64,000 nt of DNA from the NCBI GenBank assembly GCA_000212915.1, contig CM001167.1, forward strand, positions 2,410,780-2,474,779. Reading direction: 5' to 3'. Source of the DNA: Bacteroides coprosuis DSM 18011. Lineage in GTDB: Bacteria; Bacteroidota; Bacteroidia; Bacteroidales; Bacteroidaceae. The position numbers and the translations under genes are program-made. Below, one piece after another: positions 46,636 through 57,310 of this stretch; the first letter of the stretch is position 1, and the number at the start of each line of letters is the position of its first letter. The notes under the pieces were generated by a model. That model was given only the letters and a program-made list of their open reading frames with translations, had not been told where the DNA came from and searched no databases.

Positions 46636-48329
46636 AACCAAATAATAAATTCAAACAGATAACTAGCAATAGATACTTTTATTATAGTGTTATGGTATTT
46701 ATTGGCATATTTTTGGGATGGGTATTCTTTGGACGAGGAGGAATACCGCACTCACACGATTCTCACGGAGATTTAACGGCACAAAAAGAGGAGAGTCAGA
46801 CCATTTGGACTTGTGCTATGCACCCTCAAATTAAACAGGATAAACCAGGAAAATGCCCCATCTGTGGTATGGATTTAACTCCTATGCGCTCTTCGGAACA
46901 CTCTGATGAGATGATTGATGCAAATGCGATACAACTTTCTCCTGAAGCTATTGCTTTAGCTCACGTACAAACCACAACTATTAGCACCCAAAATCCAGTG
47001 AAAGAGATTTCTCTTTATGGTACAGTGCAAGCTGATGAACGTTTGTCTCAGTCACAAACTTCTCACGTTAATGGACGTATTGAAAAGCTATTTATCAATT
47101 TCACAGGTGAAACCATTCGCAAGGGTCAGACTATTGCAACTATTTATTCTCCCGACTTGCTTAATGCCCAGCAGGAGCTGTTGGAGGCTAAGAAACTAAT
47201 TGATATTCAACCTATGCTACTAGATGCCGCTAGGGAAAAACTTCGTCTATGGAAGTTGAGTAATGAACAAATCCATAAAATAGAAGCCTCTGGAAAGGTA
47301 TCTCCTACGGTAGATATTAAAGCAAATACTGGAGGTATAGTTGTGGAAAAGAAAGTAAGTGAAGGAGATTATGTTAACCAAGGTAGTGTTTTATTTAATA
47401 TTTCTAATCTATCACAAGTATGGGTACTCTTCGATGCGTACGAAGGAGATCTACCTTTTTTAAAGGTGGGAAATCAAATAGAATTCTCTCTTCAGGCAGT
47501 TCCAAATAAAACCTACCAAGGTAAAATATCTTTTATCGACCCTATTCTAAATAAAACCACGCGTACAGCCAAGGTAAGGGTAGTAACAAGTAATCCGGGA
47601 ATGGTATTAAAACCAGAAATGTATGCTAGTGCAAAAATTAAAGCCTCTTTAGGACAACATTATGATCAAATAGTTGTTCCTAAATCAGCAGTTCTTTGGA
47701 CAGGCAAGCGCTCTATCGTTTATGTCAAACAGCCCGATGTTGAATCATCTGCATTTTTATTAAGAGAGGTAGACTTAGGTCCATCTTTAGGAAATGCTTA
47801 TGTAATTAATTATGGATTAAAAGAAGGTGAACAAGTAGTTACCAACGGTGCTTTTGTGATTGATGCAAGTGCTCAGCTTGAAGGGAAACGCAGCATGATG
47901 AATGAAGTAGCTGGAGCAGCAATCACTGGGCATGAGCACCATACAATGAACGGTAGTAATACAGAACATAAGGCTAATGAACATATTCAGCAGAAAAGTG
48001 AACACAACCACAATACTCGTGAACATGAAAATCATTCTTTTATGCAAGAAGGAGTACCTGCAAATAGTGAACACACCATGATACAAGTGAGTGGAGCCTG
48101 TGAAATGTGCAAAGAACGAATAGAAAAAGCAGCAAGATCTGTCAAGGGAGTTGAATCAGCTCAATGGGATATAGATAGCCAACGGTTACACCTCAATTAT
48201 GATAAGAAACAAACTGATACTGATCAAATAAGTAAAGCCATAGCAGCTGTAGGTCACGATACAGAGAAGTATAAAGCAGATGATGCTGTGTACAATGCCC
48301 TACCTAGTTGCTGTAAATATAGAAAATAA
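46632..48329 (+). CDS. cusB: CusB-like periplasmic adaptor with N-terminal metal-binding and C-terminal HMA domains
   Basis: 565 aa: membrane anchor (residues 14-33), a heavy-metal-binding domain (TCAMHPQIKQDKPGKCPICG, 57-78), the HlyD/CusB barrel and lipoyl region (105-420), a His-rich linker (440-490), and an HMA domain (490-552) with GACEMCKERIEKAA. It ends with PSCCKYRK. It links CusA and the outer-membrane channel and probably delivers Cu(I)/Ag(I). The HMA fusion adds a further binding site. Confidence 0.92.
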   Translation: MKPNNKFKQITSNRYFYYSVMVFIGIFLGWVFFGRGGIPHSHDSHGDLTAQKEESQTIWTCAMHPQIKQDKPGKCPICGMDLTPMRSSEHSDEMIDANAIQLSPEAIALAHVQTTTISTQNPVKEISLYGTVQADERLSQSQTSHVNGRIEKLFINFTGETIRKGQTIATIYSPDLLNAQQELLEAKKLIDIQPMLLDAAREKLRLWKLSNEQIHKIEASGKVSPTVDIKANTGGIVVEKKVSEGDYVNQGSVLFNISNLSQVWVLFDAYEGDLPFLKVGNQIEFSLQAVPNKTYQGKISFIDPILNKTTRTAKVRVVTSNPGMVLKPEMYASAKIKASLGQHYDQIVVPKSAVLWTGKRSIVYVKQPDVESSAFLLREVDLGPSLGNAYVINYGLKEGEQVVTNGAFVIDASAQLEGKRSMMNEVAGAAITGHEHHTMNGSNTEHKANEHIQQKSEHNHNTREHENHSFMQEGVPANSEHTMIQVSGACEMCKERIEKAARSVKGVESAQWDIDSQRLHLNYDKKQTDTDQISKAIAAVGHDTEKYKADDAVYNALPSCCKYRK

Positions 48330-48379
48330 CTAATAAATAGTTCGAATTTTCAAATTGTGTGTTTTCGTTTATATTCGGT

Positions 48380-48413
48380 AAAAGCCTCAACGCAAATTTG
48401 TTGAGGCTTTTTT
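48380..48413. terminator. terminator of the cus operon
   Basis: Stem AAAGCCTCAAC / GTTGAGGCTTT followed by T's; it serves both directions. Confidence 0.88.
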
Positions 48414-48475
48414 ATATTGAATTGTTAATGGATTGTAGCAACTTAAGAAAGATAATGAAGTGACATTCTTGAATC

Positions 48476-48664
48476 TCAATCACTACGCTTAATGCTACGC
48501 ACATACATAGCTACTCCAGCAATACCCATACCGAAGAGAGTGGCTTCGACGATAGTTCGTGGCCAATTGGGACTACCCAACATAACCAATATACTTAAAG
48601 CAGCATAACATCCTATAAAAGCAAGTGCGACACCTAAATTCTTTTTGATCTTCGATTTTTTCAT
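48476..48664 (-). CDS. small membrane protein, 62 aa
   Basis: Two hydrophobic segments (residues 11-31 and 37-55) between a Lys-rich start (MKKSKIKKN) and a basic end (RSIKRSD). The positive flanks and clear start make a real gene likely. Function unknown. Confidence 0.6.
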   Translation of the reverse strand: MKKSKIKKNLGVALAFIGCYAALSILVMLGSPNWPRTIVEATLFGMGIAGVAMYVRSIKRSD

Positions 48665-49207
48665 AGCCTACTGCATTTCTTACTATTAAGATAACATTTT
48701 TGCTGACTTTATGTTGCTCCCTCACCTCAATCTTAATTGATATTTCACTTCAGCTTAAAGATATTGAAATGGAAAAGAAATAGGAACCTATGAGCCTTCA
48801 CTCTCTGAACTAGTAGTACTTCAGCTCTCCCCAAGGATACATAACCATCTTATTCTTTAGCAAATCGTGCTTCCACTCTATACTCCTTCAACACCAAACT
48901 CTAAACACTACAAATATCCTCTTACATTCATTTAAAGCATGACTCCGCTGTACAGCTCTTATATATTTAGAATATTGTTACTTAAATACTTGTTTAAGTT
49001 ATAAACTATAACTATTTTACAATCTTTAATTTTAAATCACAACAAAACAACACCAAAGTAACCTTTTAGGTATAAGTAGATGAAATCCTACCTTATCCCT
49101 TTTGTGCTACAATAAGGACAATATCGTTTGTCTTTCGTGCCAAAAAGATGTTTCTTTGCAAGAATTATTAAATAAAAGGTAACTTTTAAGAAGAAAAGAA
49201 CGTAAAG
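48665..49207. other. 543-bp intergenic region
   Basis: AT-rich, without a recognised frame. The last 120 bp probably carry the promoter for the gene at 49208. No strong hairpin was found. Confidence 0.45.
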
Positions 49208-49687
49208 ATGCAACAAGAAGTAACTTTAAGCAAAAAAAGTTGTTCAAAGTATGGTGTACTATCCATGATTGGGTGGAATGTACTCATTATCTCGCTACTA
49301 TTGGCTACACAAAAACCATTAGAAGCACTATTAACAAGTGATGGACTCAGACTTTCGGGTATGGGTTTCTTATTTTTCTTATGGTCTGGAATCTGGTTTT
49401 TTATCGGATATCAGTATCGTAAGAAGTATCTTAGGCAAAAAGAAGATTACAAAGAAGAATATTCAGAAGAAGAGCAAAAGGATTTTGACAAAGCATACTT
49501 TCAATACTGCTTATCAAAAAATACCAAAGCGATATCTACCGTACTATTTATCACCATTCCATGGTATTTTATAGGTTATGTACAAGGTGATACTATGCAC
49601 ATGAGAGATTATTTAGTAATGGGCATCCTACTGCTCATTTCGGCTACTCTTTATGGTATTCATAAAAGATATAGAAACACATTGTAA
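49208..49687 (+). CDS. membrane protein, 159 aa
   Basis: Four hydrophobic segments in two pairs (about 17-33, 50-67 and 108-124, 134-150) separated by a charged, Glu/Lys-rich loop (residues 70-95). Not recognised. It is a single gene with its own terminator. Confidence 0.68.
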   Translation: MQQEVTLSKKSCSKYGVLSMIGWNVLIISLLLATQKPLEALLTSDGLRLSGMGFLFFLWSGIWFFIGYQYRKKYLRQKEDYKEEYSEEEQKDFDKAYFQYCLSKNTKAISTVLFITIPWYFIGYVQGDTMHMRDYLVMGILLLISATLYGIHKRYRNTL

Positions 49688-49748
49688 AAATAATAATCTT
49701 TAAGCTTTCTTGTTTAAAAAACTGATACTTGATACAATAAAGCATAAG

Positions 49749-49782
49749 AAGACCTACTTAACACACTTAAGTAGGTCTTTTT
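49749..49782. terminator. terminator after the 49208 gene
   Basis: Stem AAGACCTACTTAA / TTAAGTAGGTCTT followed by T's. Confidence 0.88.
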
Positions 49783-49872
49783 ATATCTTGCCCAATAAGA
49801 TAAAACTGACTATAGACCCAGCTACTCCTACTCATAAAAAGTACATTTTTTAAAAGAGACGTTTACCCACTC

Positions 49873-49927
49873 TGACACCGACATGATGATTGCATGTCGG
49901 TGTCATCGTATCATCATGTCGGTGTCA
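49873..49927 (-). repeat. triple 13-mer element, copy D (reverse orientation)
   Basis: TGACACCGACATG (49873-49885), then CATGTCGGTGTCA at 49893-49905 and 49915-49927. All three are perfect. Offsets of 20 then 22 bp make it the exact mirror of copies B and E. The 9-bp gap (TCGTATCAT) is the reverse complement of that in copy E. It lies between convergent genes. Confidence 0.9.
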
Positions 49928-50097
49928 TAATTAGAATACAGTTTCAAGAAAACAGACTTATCTACAAGAGAATCAGCCGCTTTTTCTCTTTTTAGAATAA
50001 AAGATATCCGATCTATTTCACAGAGGTAAAAATCAAAAAAAGGCTACCTAAAATACTTAGATAGCCCTATGAAAATATAATTAAAATGTATGTGTTT

Positions 50098-51252
50098 CTA
50101 TTGTCTGCGACGTCCTTTTACATAAGTAACTTTAGTCACATTTCCTTTGACATCTGTTTCTGTAAAATCACCGTCTTTTTTCCCTTCTTTAAATGTACCT
50201 TCTGAGCGATTACCATCAGCATCAACAAGCACACCCTGACCATCTTCTAGTCCATTAAGGAAATCTCCCGTATAAACAGAGCCACTAACTAAGCGAAGCA
50301 CCCCTTTGCCATTGGGCTGATTATCCTTCCAGTTTCCTTCGTAGGTATCGCCATTGCTCCACTTGTATTTACCATGTCCTTCTCTGTTGTTATCTTTCCA
50401 ACGACCTTCGTAAATAGAACCATTTTCCCAAGTAAAAGTACCCTCACCATCTTGCATACCTTTTTTAAACTCTCCTTGGTATTTATCGCCATTGGCATAG
50501 TAATAAGCGCCTCTACCTGTACGTTCGCCATAAACATAAGCTCCTTCGTAACGATCGCCCGTGCTAAATTCATAAACACCTTTACCATGCTGAACATCGT
50601 TTACCCAGTCACCAATGTATTTGTCTCCATGAAGATAGATAAAAGTACCACGTCCATTACGAGCATCGTTTTTCCAAGTACCTTCATAAGAAGAGCCATC
50701 GTCCCATTTAATAGAGCCATAGCCCTCTTTCTTATCATTTTTCCACTGCCCCTTATACTCGGCACCATTGAGCCAGGTATAGGTTCCTTCACCTTCCCGG
50801 TTGTTCTTACTCCAATAACCTACATAGCGATCGCCATTGTGATAGTACATAGTGCCTTCACCTTCTTGGTTATTGTCTTTCCATTCACCACTATAGTGAT
50901 TATTATTTAAGAAATAGAAATTGCCCCAGCCATTTTGCTTGTCATTTTTCCATTCCCCTTCATACTTTTCACCATCTAGGCGTTTGTACACACCATATCC
51001 ATGACGGTCTGCACGAGCATATTCACCCTCGTAAATATCTCCATTCTTATATATTGTTTTTCCCCATCCATCTGGTTTCTTTCCTTTTAACTCACCAAAA
51101 TAGATTCCTCCATTTTTATAAGCGAAAGAGCCTACAGATATCTCTGTGCTGAACTTATCACGCAATTTTGTAAAAAAGCCTGATTTGGATTGTGCTATAA
51201 CACCCCCCGACAGCAATAGTGATAGAGATAAGAAAGAATATAGGTATTTCAT
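50098..51252 (-). CDS. secreted MORN-repeat protein
   Basis: 384 aa with a signal peptide (LYSFLSLSLLLSGGVIAQ) and 14 MORN repeats of 23 aa (YxGxWKNDxxxGxG) covering residues 47-370. MORN repeats form an elongated beta sheet that may bind lipids or proteins. The repeats have remarkably even length, with no degenerate units except the last. No enzymatic domain is attached. Confidence 0.92.
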   Translation of the reverse strand: MKYLYSFLSLSLLLSGGVIAQSKSGFFTKLRDKFSTEISVGSFAYKNGGIYFGELKGKKPDGWGKTIYKNGDIYEGEYARADRHGYGVYKRLDGEKYEGEWKNDKQNGWGNFYFLNNNHYSGEWKDNNQEGEGTMYYHNGDRYVGYWSKNNREGEGTYTWLNGAEYKGQWKNDKKEGYGSIKWDDGSSYEGTWKNDARNGRGTFIYLHGDKYIGDWVNDVQHGKGVYEFSTGDRYEGAYVYGERTGRGAYYYANGDKYQGEFKKGMQDGEGTFTWENGSIYEGRWKDNNREGHGKYKWSNGDTYEGNWKDNQPNGKGVLRLVSGSVYTGDFLNGLEDGQGVLVDADGNRSEGTFKEGKKDGDFTETDVKGNVTKVTYVKGRRRQ

Positions 51253-51360
51253 TATTATTTATTTTTGTCCTGATTTACAGCGGCTGTGTAGAATCGATGC
51301 TGTGTTTATATTTTTCAAATATATAATATATTTAAAGAAAGCAATAAGAAATCAGCAGGT

Positions 51361-52662
51361 TTATAATATCTTTTCACCTGCAATCACCTCTTTTAAATTC
51401 TCTTTACATAAGTATTTTTGAGATAGTTCTTGAACTTCTGCAACGGTTACAGCTTTTATTGCCTCCAGAGAAAGCTGAAAATAATCATCGTCAACGCCTG
51501 TGGTAAAAGCAAACATCCAGGCATCTGCTACTGCAAAAGCCGATTCATAATTACGACACAACTCCCCAATCATATAGTTCTTTACCTTGAGAAGCTCTTC
51601 TTCACTAATCGGTTCTTGTTACAGACGATCTATCTCATGGTGAACCTCAGCTATTAAAGGTTTTACATATTCGTTATCACACTCCGTATGAATAATAAGA
51701 AAACTACTAAAGGGATAATGAGTCATATCTGCCCCTATATAATAGGTATATCCTTTTTCTTCACGGATATTAGTAACGAGTCGACTACCAAAGTACCCTC
51801 CCAAGATAGTAAGTACTACTCTAAACTTCAGGTAATCAGTATGAGTTCTCATTAATGTGGGCATACCCAAGCAAACAGCACTTTGTACGGATCCTTCTTT
51901 CTCTATAAACCCTCTATCCTCTTTTGATGGAGTAAATATAGGAGTAGGACACTCTGTGGGTTTATTTTCATGAGCACCAAAAGGTTTTAAACCAAAGGCT
52001 TTTTCTACTTCCTTGAGGTTAGCTTCTGTAGCATCTCCAGCTAAAAAGATATGACAATTATTGGAATGAAAATGCTTATTAAAAAACTCATGAAGTAAAT
52101 CGGATGTAATTGCAGAGTAATCTTCTTTCTCCGTCAGTTTACCATAAGGATGAGTATCTCCCAACAACATATTGAGCAATCTACGATGTGCCAAGAAATC
52201 TACACGGTCTTGATTCACCATAAACTGCTGAATATTCATTTCTTTTATTGTCTCGAGTTTGTCTTTATCAAAGATAGGCTCTTTAATCATTGATTCTAAG
52301 ATACCTAGTGTCTGCGGAAAGTAACGACTAAGAGAATAAAGAGTAATGCAGGAGTATGCTGCACCACAAGATAACTCTAGCCACGCACCATAAAAATCGA
52401 GTTTCTCGGCAATCTCTTTTGCGGAGAATTTGTTTGTACCTTCTCTCAACATACGATTGGTAAACAAAGCTTGAAGTTTTTGGCTCTGACACCAAGTACC
52501 TACTTTAAAAAGTATATCAAGTCTGACAACCTCTTGCGAACCCACCTTTACAATAGTAATAGGTATTCCATTTGACAATCTCCTACGTTTAGGCAATGGC
52601 AAATGCAGTTCAGATAAAGGTTGTATAGTAGGCTGTATAGCTCTATTCATTTGTTTATCCAA
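51361..52662 (-). pseudogene. M16-like (insulinase family) protein interrupted by an in-frame stop
   Basis: A pitrilysin-fold protein. The first 347 residues end at TAA (51619-51621) after HEIDRL, and the same frame continues QEPISEEELLKVKNY... to 51361 without further break, so a single CAA to TAA change is likely. The zinc motif HxxEH is absent (ALFTNRMLREG at its place), so it would be a non-catalytic M16 subunit even if complete. The gene begins 3 bp after the kdsB fusion stop. The truncated form may still be made. Confidence 0.82.
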
Positions 52663-52665
52663 TCC

Positions 52666-53838
52666 TTATTTATTAAGTTGTTTTTGTAAGAAAGCTTCTG
52701 CACGTTCCAAATCGTGTGGCGTATCAATGCCAATGGTTTCAATATGGGTTTCTGCTACCTTAATGTGGTATCCATTTTCAAGCCAACGTAGTTGTTCTAA
52801 AGATTCAGAAAGCTCGAGAGGAGTTTGAGCCAAATCGGTCACCTCCTCCAACACCTGCGCACGATAAGCATATAAACCGATGTGCTTGTAGAAAGTGTGT
52901 TGAGACAACCATTCTTCTTTAGGAATATTTCGCAAGTAAGGAATGACAGAGCGACTGAAATACAAGGCAGAGTTATCCAAGCCCACAACTACTTTAGGTG
53001 TATTGGGGTTTTCAAGATCTTCCAAGGTATGTTGTTGTTCAGAAAAAGGCTTAACCAAAGTGGCAATATCCGTTTTTGAATCTTCTAAGAAGCAAGATTT
53101 TAATGCCTCAATCTGGCTTTTCTGAATAAAAGGCTCATCACCTTGAATATTGATAATGACATCAAACTCTATTCCTACCTTTTGATAAGCTTCAAAGCAT
53201 CGATCTGTACCCGACTGATGATCTGGTGAAGTCATAATTACTTTACCGCCAAAATCTTGTACAGCTTTTTCAATACGCTCATCATCGGTAGCCACATAAA
53301 CATCATCCAAAATAGACGAAACTTGTTCGTACACCCTTTGGATAACAGGCTTACCACCCAACACAGCCAAGGGTTTAGCTGGGAAACGAGTCGAAGCATA
53401 CCTTGCTGGTATTATTCCTATGAATTTCATATGATTGTTTGTTTTAAGTTCTTGTATTCCCTCTTGTACATGAGGGTACTGTATATCTTTAGGCTTCAAT
53501 ACCTTTTTGCCATATTGTATCAAATCAATATCTAGCGTAATATGCTCTTTATCTGCTCTATTCCTACCCAGTTTATTCTCAATCTCTTTAAAAAGACGAA
53601 TAATTTCATCAGAAGACTGAGTGGTATAGAAAAGAGCGACTTGATTTAAAAACAAAGAAGGATTGCTCAAGCCTATTGGCTCAGTAAAAAGAGGTGTCGA
53701 AAACTGAATGTTATTCCAAAAGACAGCCAACTCCTTACGAGCTTCATTTATATAATAAGAAGAGTCTGCATTGCTACCTAAACAAGCAATACAGACTGTA
53801 TCTTTTTCTCTATCTTGACAATTAATAGAAGAGTTCAT
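52666..53838 (-). CDS. kdsB: FolK-like domain fused to KdsB (CMP-KDO synthetase)
   Basis: One frame joins a FolK-like pterin kinase domain (CLGSNADSS at the start, NKLGRNRADK, LDIDLI) to full-length KdsB. KdsB starts at Met (53430; MKFIGIIPARYASTRFPAKP), includes NIQGDEPFI and TFYKHIGLYAY, and is 254 aa, the normal size; it activates KDO with CTP for lipopolysaccharide. I take ATG 53838 as start (17-bp overlap with the PBP gene); the frame extends to 53877. The linker IQELKTNNH looks like an untranslated leader that lost its stop, so KdsB may also start independently. Confidence 0.85.
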   Translation of the reverse strand: MNSSINCQDREKDTVCIACLGSNADSSYYINEARKELAVFWNNIQFSTPLFTEPIGLSNPSLFLNQVALFYTTQSSDEIIRLFKEIENKLGRNRADKEHITLDIDLIQYGKKVLKPKDIQYPHVQEGIQELKTNNHMKFIGIIPARYASTRFPAKPLAVLGGKPVIQRVYEQVSSILDDVYVATDDERIEKAVQDFGGKVIMTSPDHQSGTDRCFEAYQKVGIEFDVIINIQGDEPFIQKSQIEALKSCFLEDSKTDIATLVKPFSEQQHTLEDLENPNTPKVVVGLDNSALYFSRSVIPYLRNIPKEEWLSQHTFYKHIGLYAYRAQVLEEVTDLAQTPLELSESLEQLRWLENGYHIKVAETHIETIGIDTPHDLERAEAFLQKQLNK

Positions 53839-56149
53839 CAAGTTCACTTGTTGTTGTGGCACTTGTGCTACCCTCATCTATTGCTGAATCTTTACAAGGG
53901 TCGAAATCTTCGGGAAAGATAAAGCTCTTTTCTATATCATAACCCAAGTCTTTATCTTCGTACACTTTCTTAAAGAACTTCACCCAAATGGGTAGAGCCG
54001 CTGCTGCCCCTTGCCCATAGAACATCGTATCAAAGTGGATATCTCTATCTTCACCACCTACCCATACGCCTCCTACTAATTGAGGAGTAAAGCCCATAAA
54101 CCAAGCATCGGCATTATCATTAGATGTACCTGTTTTGCCACCTGCATCTCCCGTAAAGCCATATCGGCGAACACGTCCACCCGTACCTTCATTGATTACA
54201 GCACGAAGCATATCTAGCATCTGGTAAGAACTACGTGCACTAATAACCTCTTCCATCTCTGGCGTAAAATTGGATATGATATTGCCTTCACTATCTTCTA
54301 TACGAGTAACAAATAGAGGAGCAACACGTATTCCCTTGTTTGCAAAAGCAGTATATGCACTGACCATCTCACCTATAGATATTTCGCTTGGTCCTAGTGC
54401 AAGAGAAATAGTAGGTTGAATATCTTGATTAAGTACCCCAAAGTTGTGAATCAACCGAACGAGAGCATAGGGATTTAGTTTACCCATCAGGTAAGCAGAA
54501 ATCCAGTTGTTCGAGTTTGCCAATCCCCATTTGAGGGTAACCATCTCGCCCACTCTACCTCGTGAAGCATTTCTAGGAGTCCATGGTCGCCCATTTTCAT
54601 CCATCAATGTTTGTTGTACATTACGGGTTTGATCACAAGGAGTAAACCCATTTTCCATAGCCAAAGCATATAAGAAAGGCTTGATCGTAGAACCAATCTG
54701 ACGACGTCCTACCATAGCCATATCATATTGGAAATAGGTGTAATTGGGTCCACCCACATAAGCTTTTACATGACCATTTAATGGATCCATCGCCATAAAG
54801 CCTGTACGCAAGAAATGTTTGTAATAGCGTATTGAATCCATAGGGCTTAGCAATGTATCAATTTCACCATCCCATGAGAATACAGACATACGCTCGGGCG
54901 TATCAAAAGCCTTCTTGATTTCAGCATCCGAAGCACCTTCTTGTTTCATCAATCGGTAACGCTCTGTTTGACGTACAGTACGCCACAATATTTTATCAAT
55001 ATCAGCTTGATCTAATTTATTAGAGTAAGGAGCTTTTTTACGACCTTTCTTCTCTTTAAAGAAGTTGGGTTGTAAATATTCGCCTATATGCTCACGCACA
55101 GCTTCTTCAGCTATTGTTTGCATTTTTGCATTAATAGAAGTGTATATTTTTAAACCATCCGTATAAATACTATAGTTTTCTCCATTCTTCTTTTGATTCT
55201 TTTCACACCATCCAAAGAGTGGATCGTTTCTCCAAGCTACAGAGTCTTCGTAGAATTTCTGCATCTGCCAACCTCTATAATTACTCTTTATGGGCTCTTT
55301 GGCCGTCATCACACCACGAAGATACTCTCTAAAATAAGTAGCTAATCCTTCTTTATGGTCAACACGATGATAGTTTAGTTCTAAGGGTAAAGTTTCAAGA
55401 GAATCGCATACCTGAGCTGTAATGTATCCACCCTTACGCATCTGGTTGAGTACCGTGTTACGTCTGCCTTTTGATCTTTCATTAAATCGTAAAGGATTAT
55501 ATAAGGAAGGGTTTTTACACATACCCACCAGTGTAGCCGACTCTTCTACAGTCAAATCCAAAGGTTCTTTACCAAAATAAGTATGAGCAGCTGTTTTAAT
55601 ACCTACGGCATTATTCAAGAAATCAAACTTATTAAGGTACATCGTAAGAATTTCTTCTTTGGTATAATAACGTTCAAGCTGAATAGCAATTACCCATTCA
55701 ATTGGTTTTTGGAAAAGACGTTCCATCACATTATCAGCACGAGGAGAAAACAACTGCTTAGAAAGCTGCTGGGAAATAGTACTTCCTCCACCTGCATTCT
55801 TCTGTTGCAATACACCCCGCTTAATAACGGCACGTACCAAAGCTTTTAAATCAACTCCCGAATGCTTATAAAAGCGAACGTCTTCAGTTGCAATTAGTGC
55901 ATCTATCACGTTTTGAGGAAGTTCTTGGTAAGTAGTATAAACACGATTCTCAGTACTCAATGACCAAGTACCTAATACTTCTCCCTCTTCGGAAATAATT
56001 TGTGTAGCAAATTTATAATTTGGATTCTCTAAATCTTCTACGGGCGGCATGTATCCTATCCATCCTTTCGTAATGGAATAAAATAATACAAAAACTGCAG
56101 CCACACCCAATAAAAAGAGTACCCACAGTCCAATGATGAACTTTTTCAT
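53822..56149 (-). CDS. penicillin-binding protein 1A (bifunctional)
   Basis: 775 aa: membrane anchor (residues 5-27), glycosyltransferase domain (ATEDVRFYKHSGVD, GGSTISQQLSKQLF), and transpeptidase domain with the SxxK motif (GSTIKPFLYA), SNN and KTGTS. It polymerises and cross-links peptidoglycan at the cytoplasmic membrane. It overlaps the FolK-KdsB gene. Its promoter lies in the 219-bp gap shared with pyrB. Confidence 0.95.
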   Translation of the reverse strand: MKKFIIGLWVLFLLGVAAVFVLFYSITKGWIGYMPPVEDLENPNYKFATQIISEEGEVLGTWSLSTENRVYTTYQELPQNVIDALIATEDVRFYKHSGVDLKALVRAVIKRGVLQQKNAGGGSTISQQLSKQLFSPRADNVMERLFQKPIEWVIAIQLERYYTKEEILTMYLNKFDFLNNAVGIKTAAHTYFGKEPLDLTVEESATLVGMCKNPSLYNPLRFNERSKGRRNTVLNQMRKGGYITAQVCDSLETLPLELNYHRVDHKEGLATYFREYLRGVMTAKEPIKSNYRGWQMQKFYEDSVAWRNDPLFGWCEKNQKKNGENYSIYTDGLKIYTSINAKMQTIAEEAVREHIGEYLQPNFFKEKKGRKKAPYSNKLDQADIDKILWRTVRQTERYRLMKQEGASDAEIKKAFDTPERMSVFSWDGEIDTLLSPMDSIRYYKHFLRTGFMAMDPLNGHVKAYVGGPNYTYFQYDMAMVGRRQIGSTIKPFLYALAMENGFTPCDQTRNVQQTLMDENGRPWTPRNASRGRVGEMVTLKWGLANSNNWISAYLMGKLNPYALVRLIHNFGVLNQDIQPTISLALGPSEISIGEMVSAYTAFANKGIRVAPLFVTRIEDSEGNIISNFTPEMEEVISARSSYQMLDMLRAVINEGTGGRVRRYGFTGDAGGKTGTSNDNADAWFMGFTPQLVGGVWVGGEDRDIHFDTMFYGQGAAAALPIWVKFFKKVYEDKDLGYDIEKSFIFPEDFDPCKDSAIDEGSTSATTTSELDELFY

Positions 56150-56321
56150 ATACTATATTATGTAATACTTTTCGTAAATCTAGCTTCTTCAGACAAGTAG
56201 CCTGATGTTTAACCATACAAAATTAAAATAAAACTTTCTGTTTCACAAGATAATCGACCGATGGTCTCCTTATATAACGAAACTTAATAGATTTCACGTT
56301 GTAAATCAGCCGCTTTTTACA

Positions 56322-56329
56322 TACCTTTA
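56322..56329 (+). promoter_or_regulatory. -7-like element before pyrB
   Basis: TACCTTTA deviates by one base from TAnnTTTG and lies 40 bp before the pyrB ATG. Confidence 0.35.
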
Positions 56330-56368
56330 CAATCCAAACAATGGTATTTTACTTTTAAAAAGAACCTA

Positions 56369-57310
56369 ATGGATAATAGAAGTTTAGTAAGTCTTGCTGA
56401 ACACTCCAAAGAGAAACTTCTCTACCTCTTGGATATGGCAAGTAAATTCGAAGAAAATCCCAACCGTCGTTTGTTAGAGAATAAAGTAGTAGCTACCTTA
56501 TTTTTTGAACCTTCCACCCGAACTCGACTAAGTTTTGAAACAGCAGCCAATCGCCTAGGAGCAAGAATCATCGGTTTCACCGATCCCAAATCATCTAGCT
56601 CTGCCAAAGGAGAAAGCCTAAAAGACACCATCACCATGGTTGGTAATTATGCAGATATTATAGTGATGAGGCATCATCTGGAAGGAGCTGCACGGTATGC
56701 AGCAGAAATAGCCCCGATACCCGTTGTCAATGCTGGAGATGGAGCCAACCAACATCCTTCCCAAACCATGCTCGACCTCTACTCGATTCGCAAGACACAA
56801 GGATCCCTAGAAAATCTTAATATTACTCTCGTTGGCGACCTCAAATATGGTCGAACTGTCCACTCCCTCCTCATGGCTATGCGCCACTTCAATCCACATT
56901 TCAAATTTGTTTCTCCCGAAGAGCTTCGCATGCCCGAAGAATACAAGATCTATTGTAAAAAGAATGGTATTTCTTTCGAAGAACATACTGTTTTTGACGA
57001 AGAAGCAATCTCTGATACCGATATTTTATACATTACTAGAGTGCAATCGGAAAGATTCACAGATATGCTCGAATACGAAAGAGTAAAAAACGCATATACC
57101 CTCCACAATAGTATGCTCGAAAACTCTCGACCTAATATGCGCATACTCCACCCTCTACCTCGCGTAAAAGAGATCTCTTATGATGTAGATGACAACCCAA
57201 AAGCATATTATTTCCAACAAGCAAAAAATGGACTTTATGCCCGTGAAGCTATTCTTTGTGATGTATTAGGTATAACTATAGAAGATATTGAGAATTATGA
57301 AAAAAGATAA
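56369..57310 (+). CDS. pyrB: aspartate carbamoyltransferase catalytic subunit
   Basis: 313 aa. Carbamoyl-phosphate site [11 protein letters not shown], the 80s-loop [13 protein letters not shown], and the aspartate-side [10 protein letters not shown] are all present. It catalyses the first committed step of pyrimidine synthesis. It overlaps pyrI; the two form the allosteric holoenzyme. Confidence 0.97.
   Translation: MDNRSLVSLAEHSKEKLLYLLDMASKFEENPNRRLLENKVVATLFFEPSTRTRLSFETAANRLGARIIGFTDPKSSSSAKGESLKDTITMVGNYADIIVMRHHLEGAARYAAEIAPIPVVNAGDGANQHPSQTMLDLYSIRKTQGSLENLNITLVGDLKYGRTVHSLLMAMRHFNPHFKFVSPEELRMPEEYKIYCKKNGISFEEHTVFDEEAISDTDILYITRVQSERFTDMLEYERVKNAYTLHNSMLENSRPNMRILHPLPRVKEISYDVDDNPKAYYFQQAKNGLYAREAILCDVLGITIEDIENYEKR

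Noticed and set aside
50289-50910. Long open frames antisense or shifted within the MORN gene
   Set aside because: They are side effects of the regular 69-bp repeat composition of the MORN gene.
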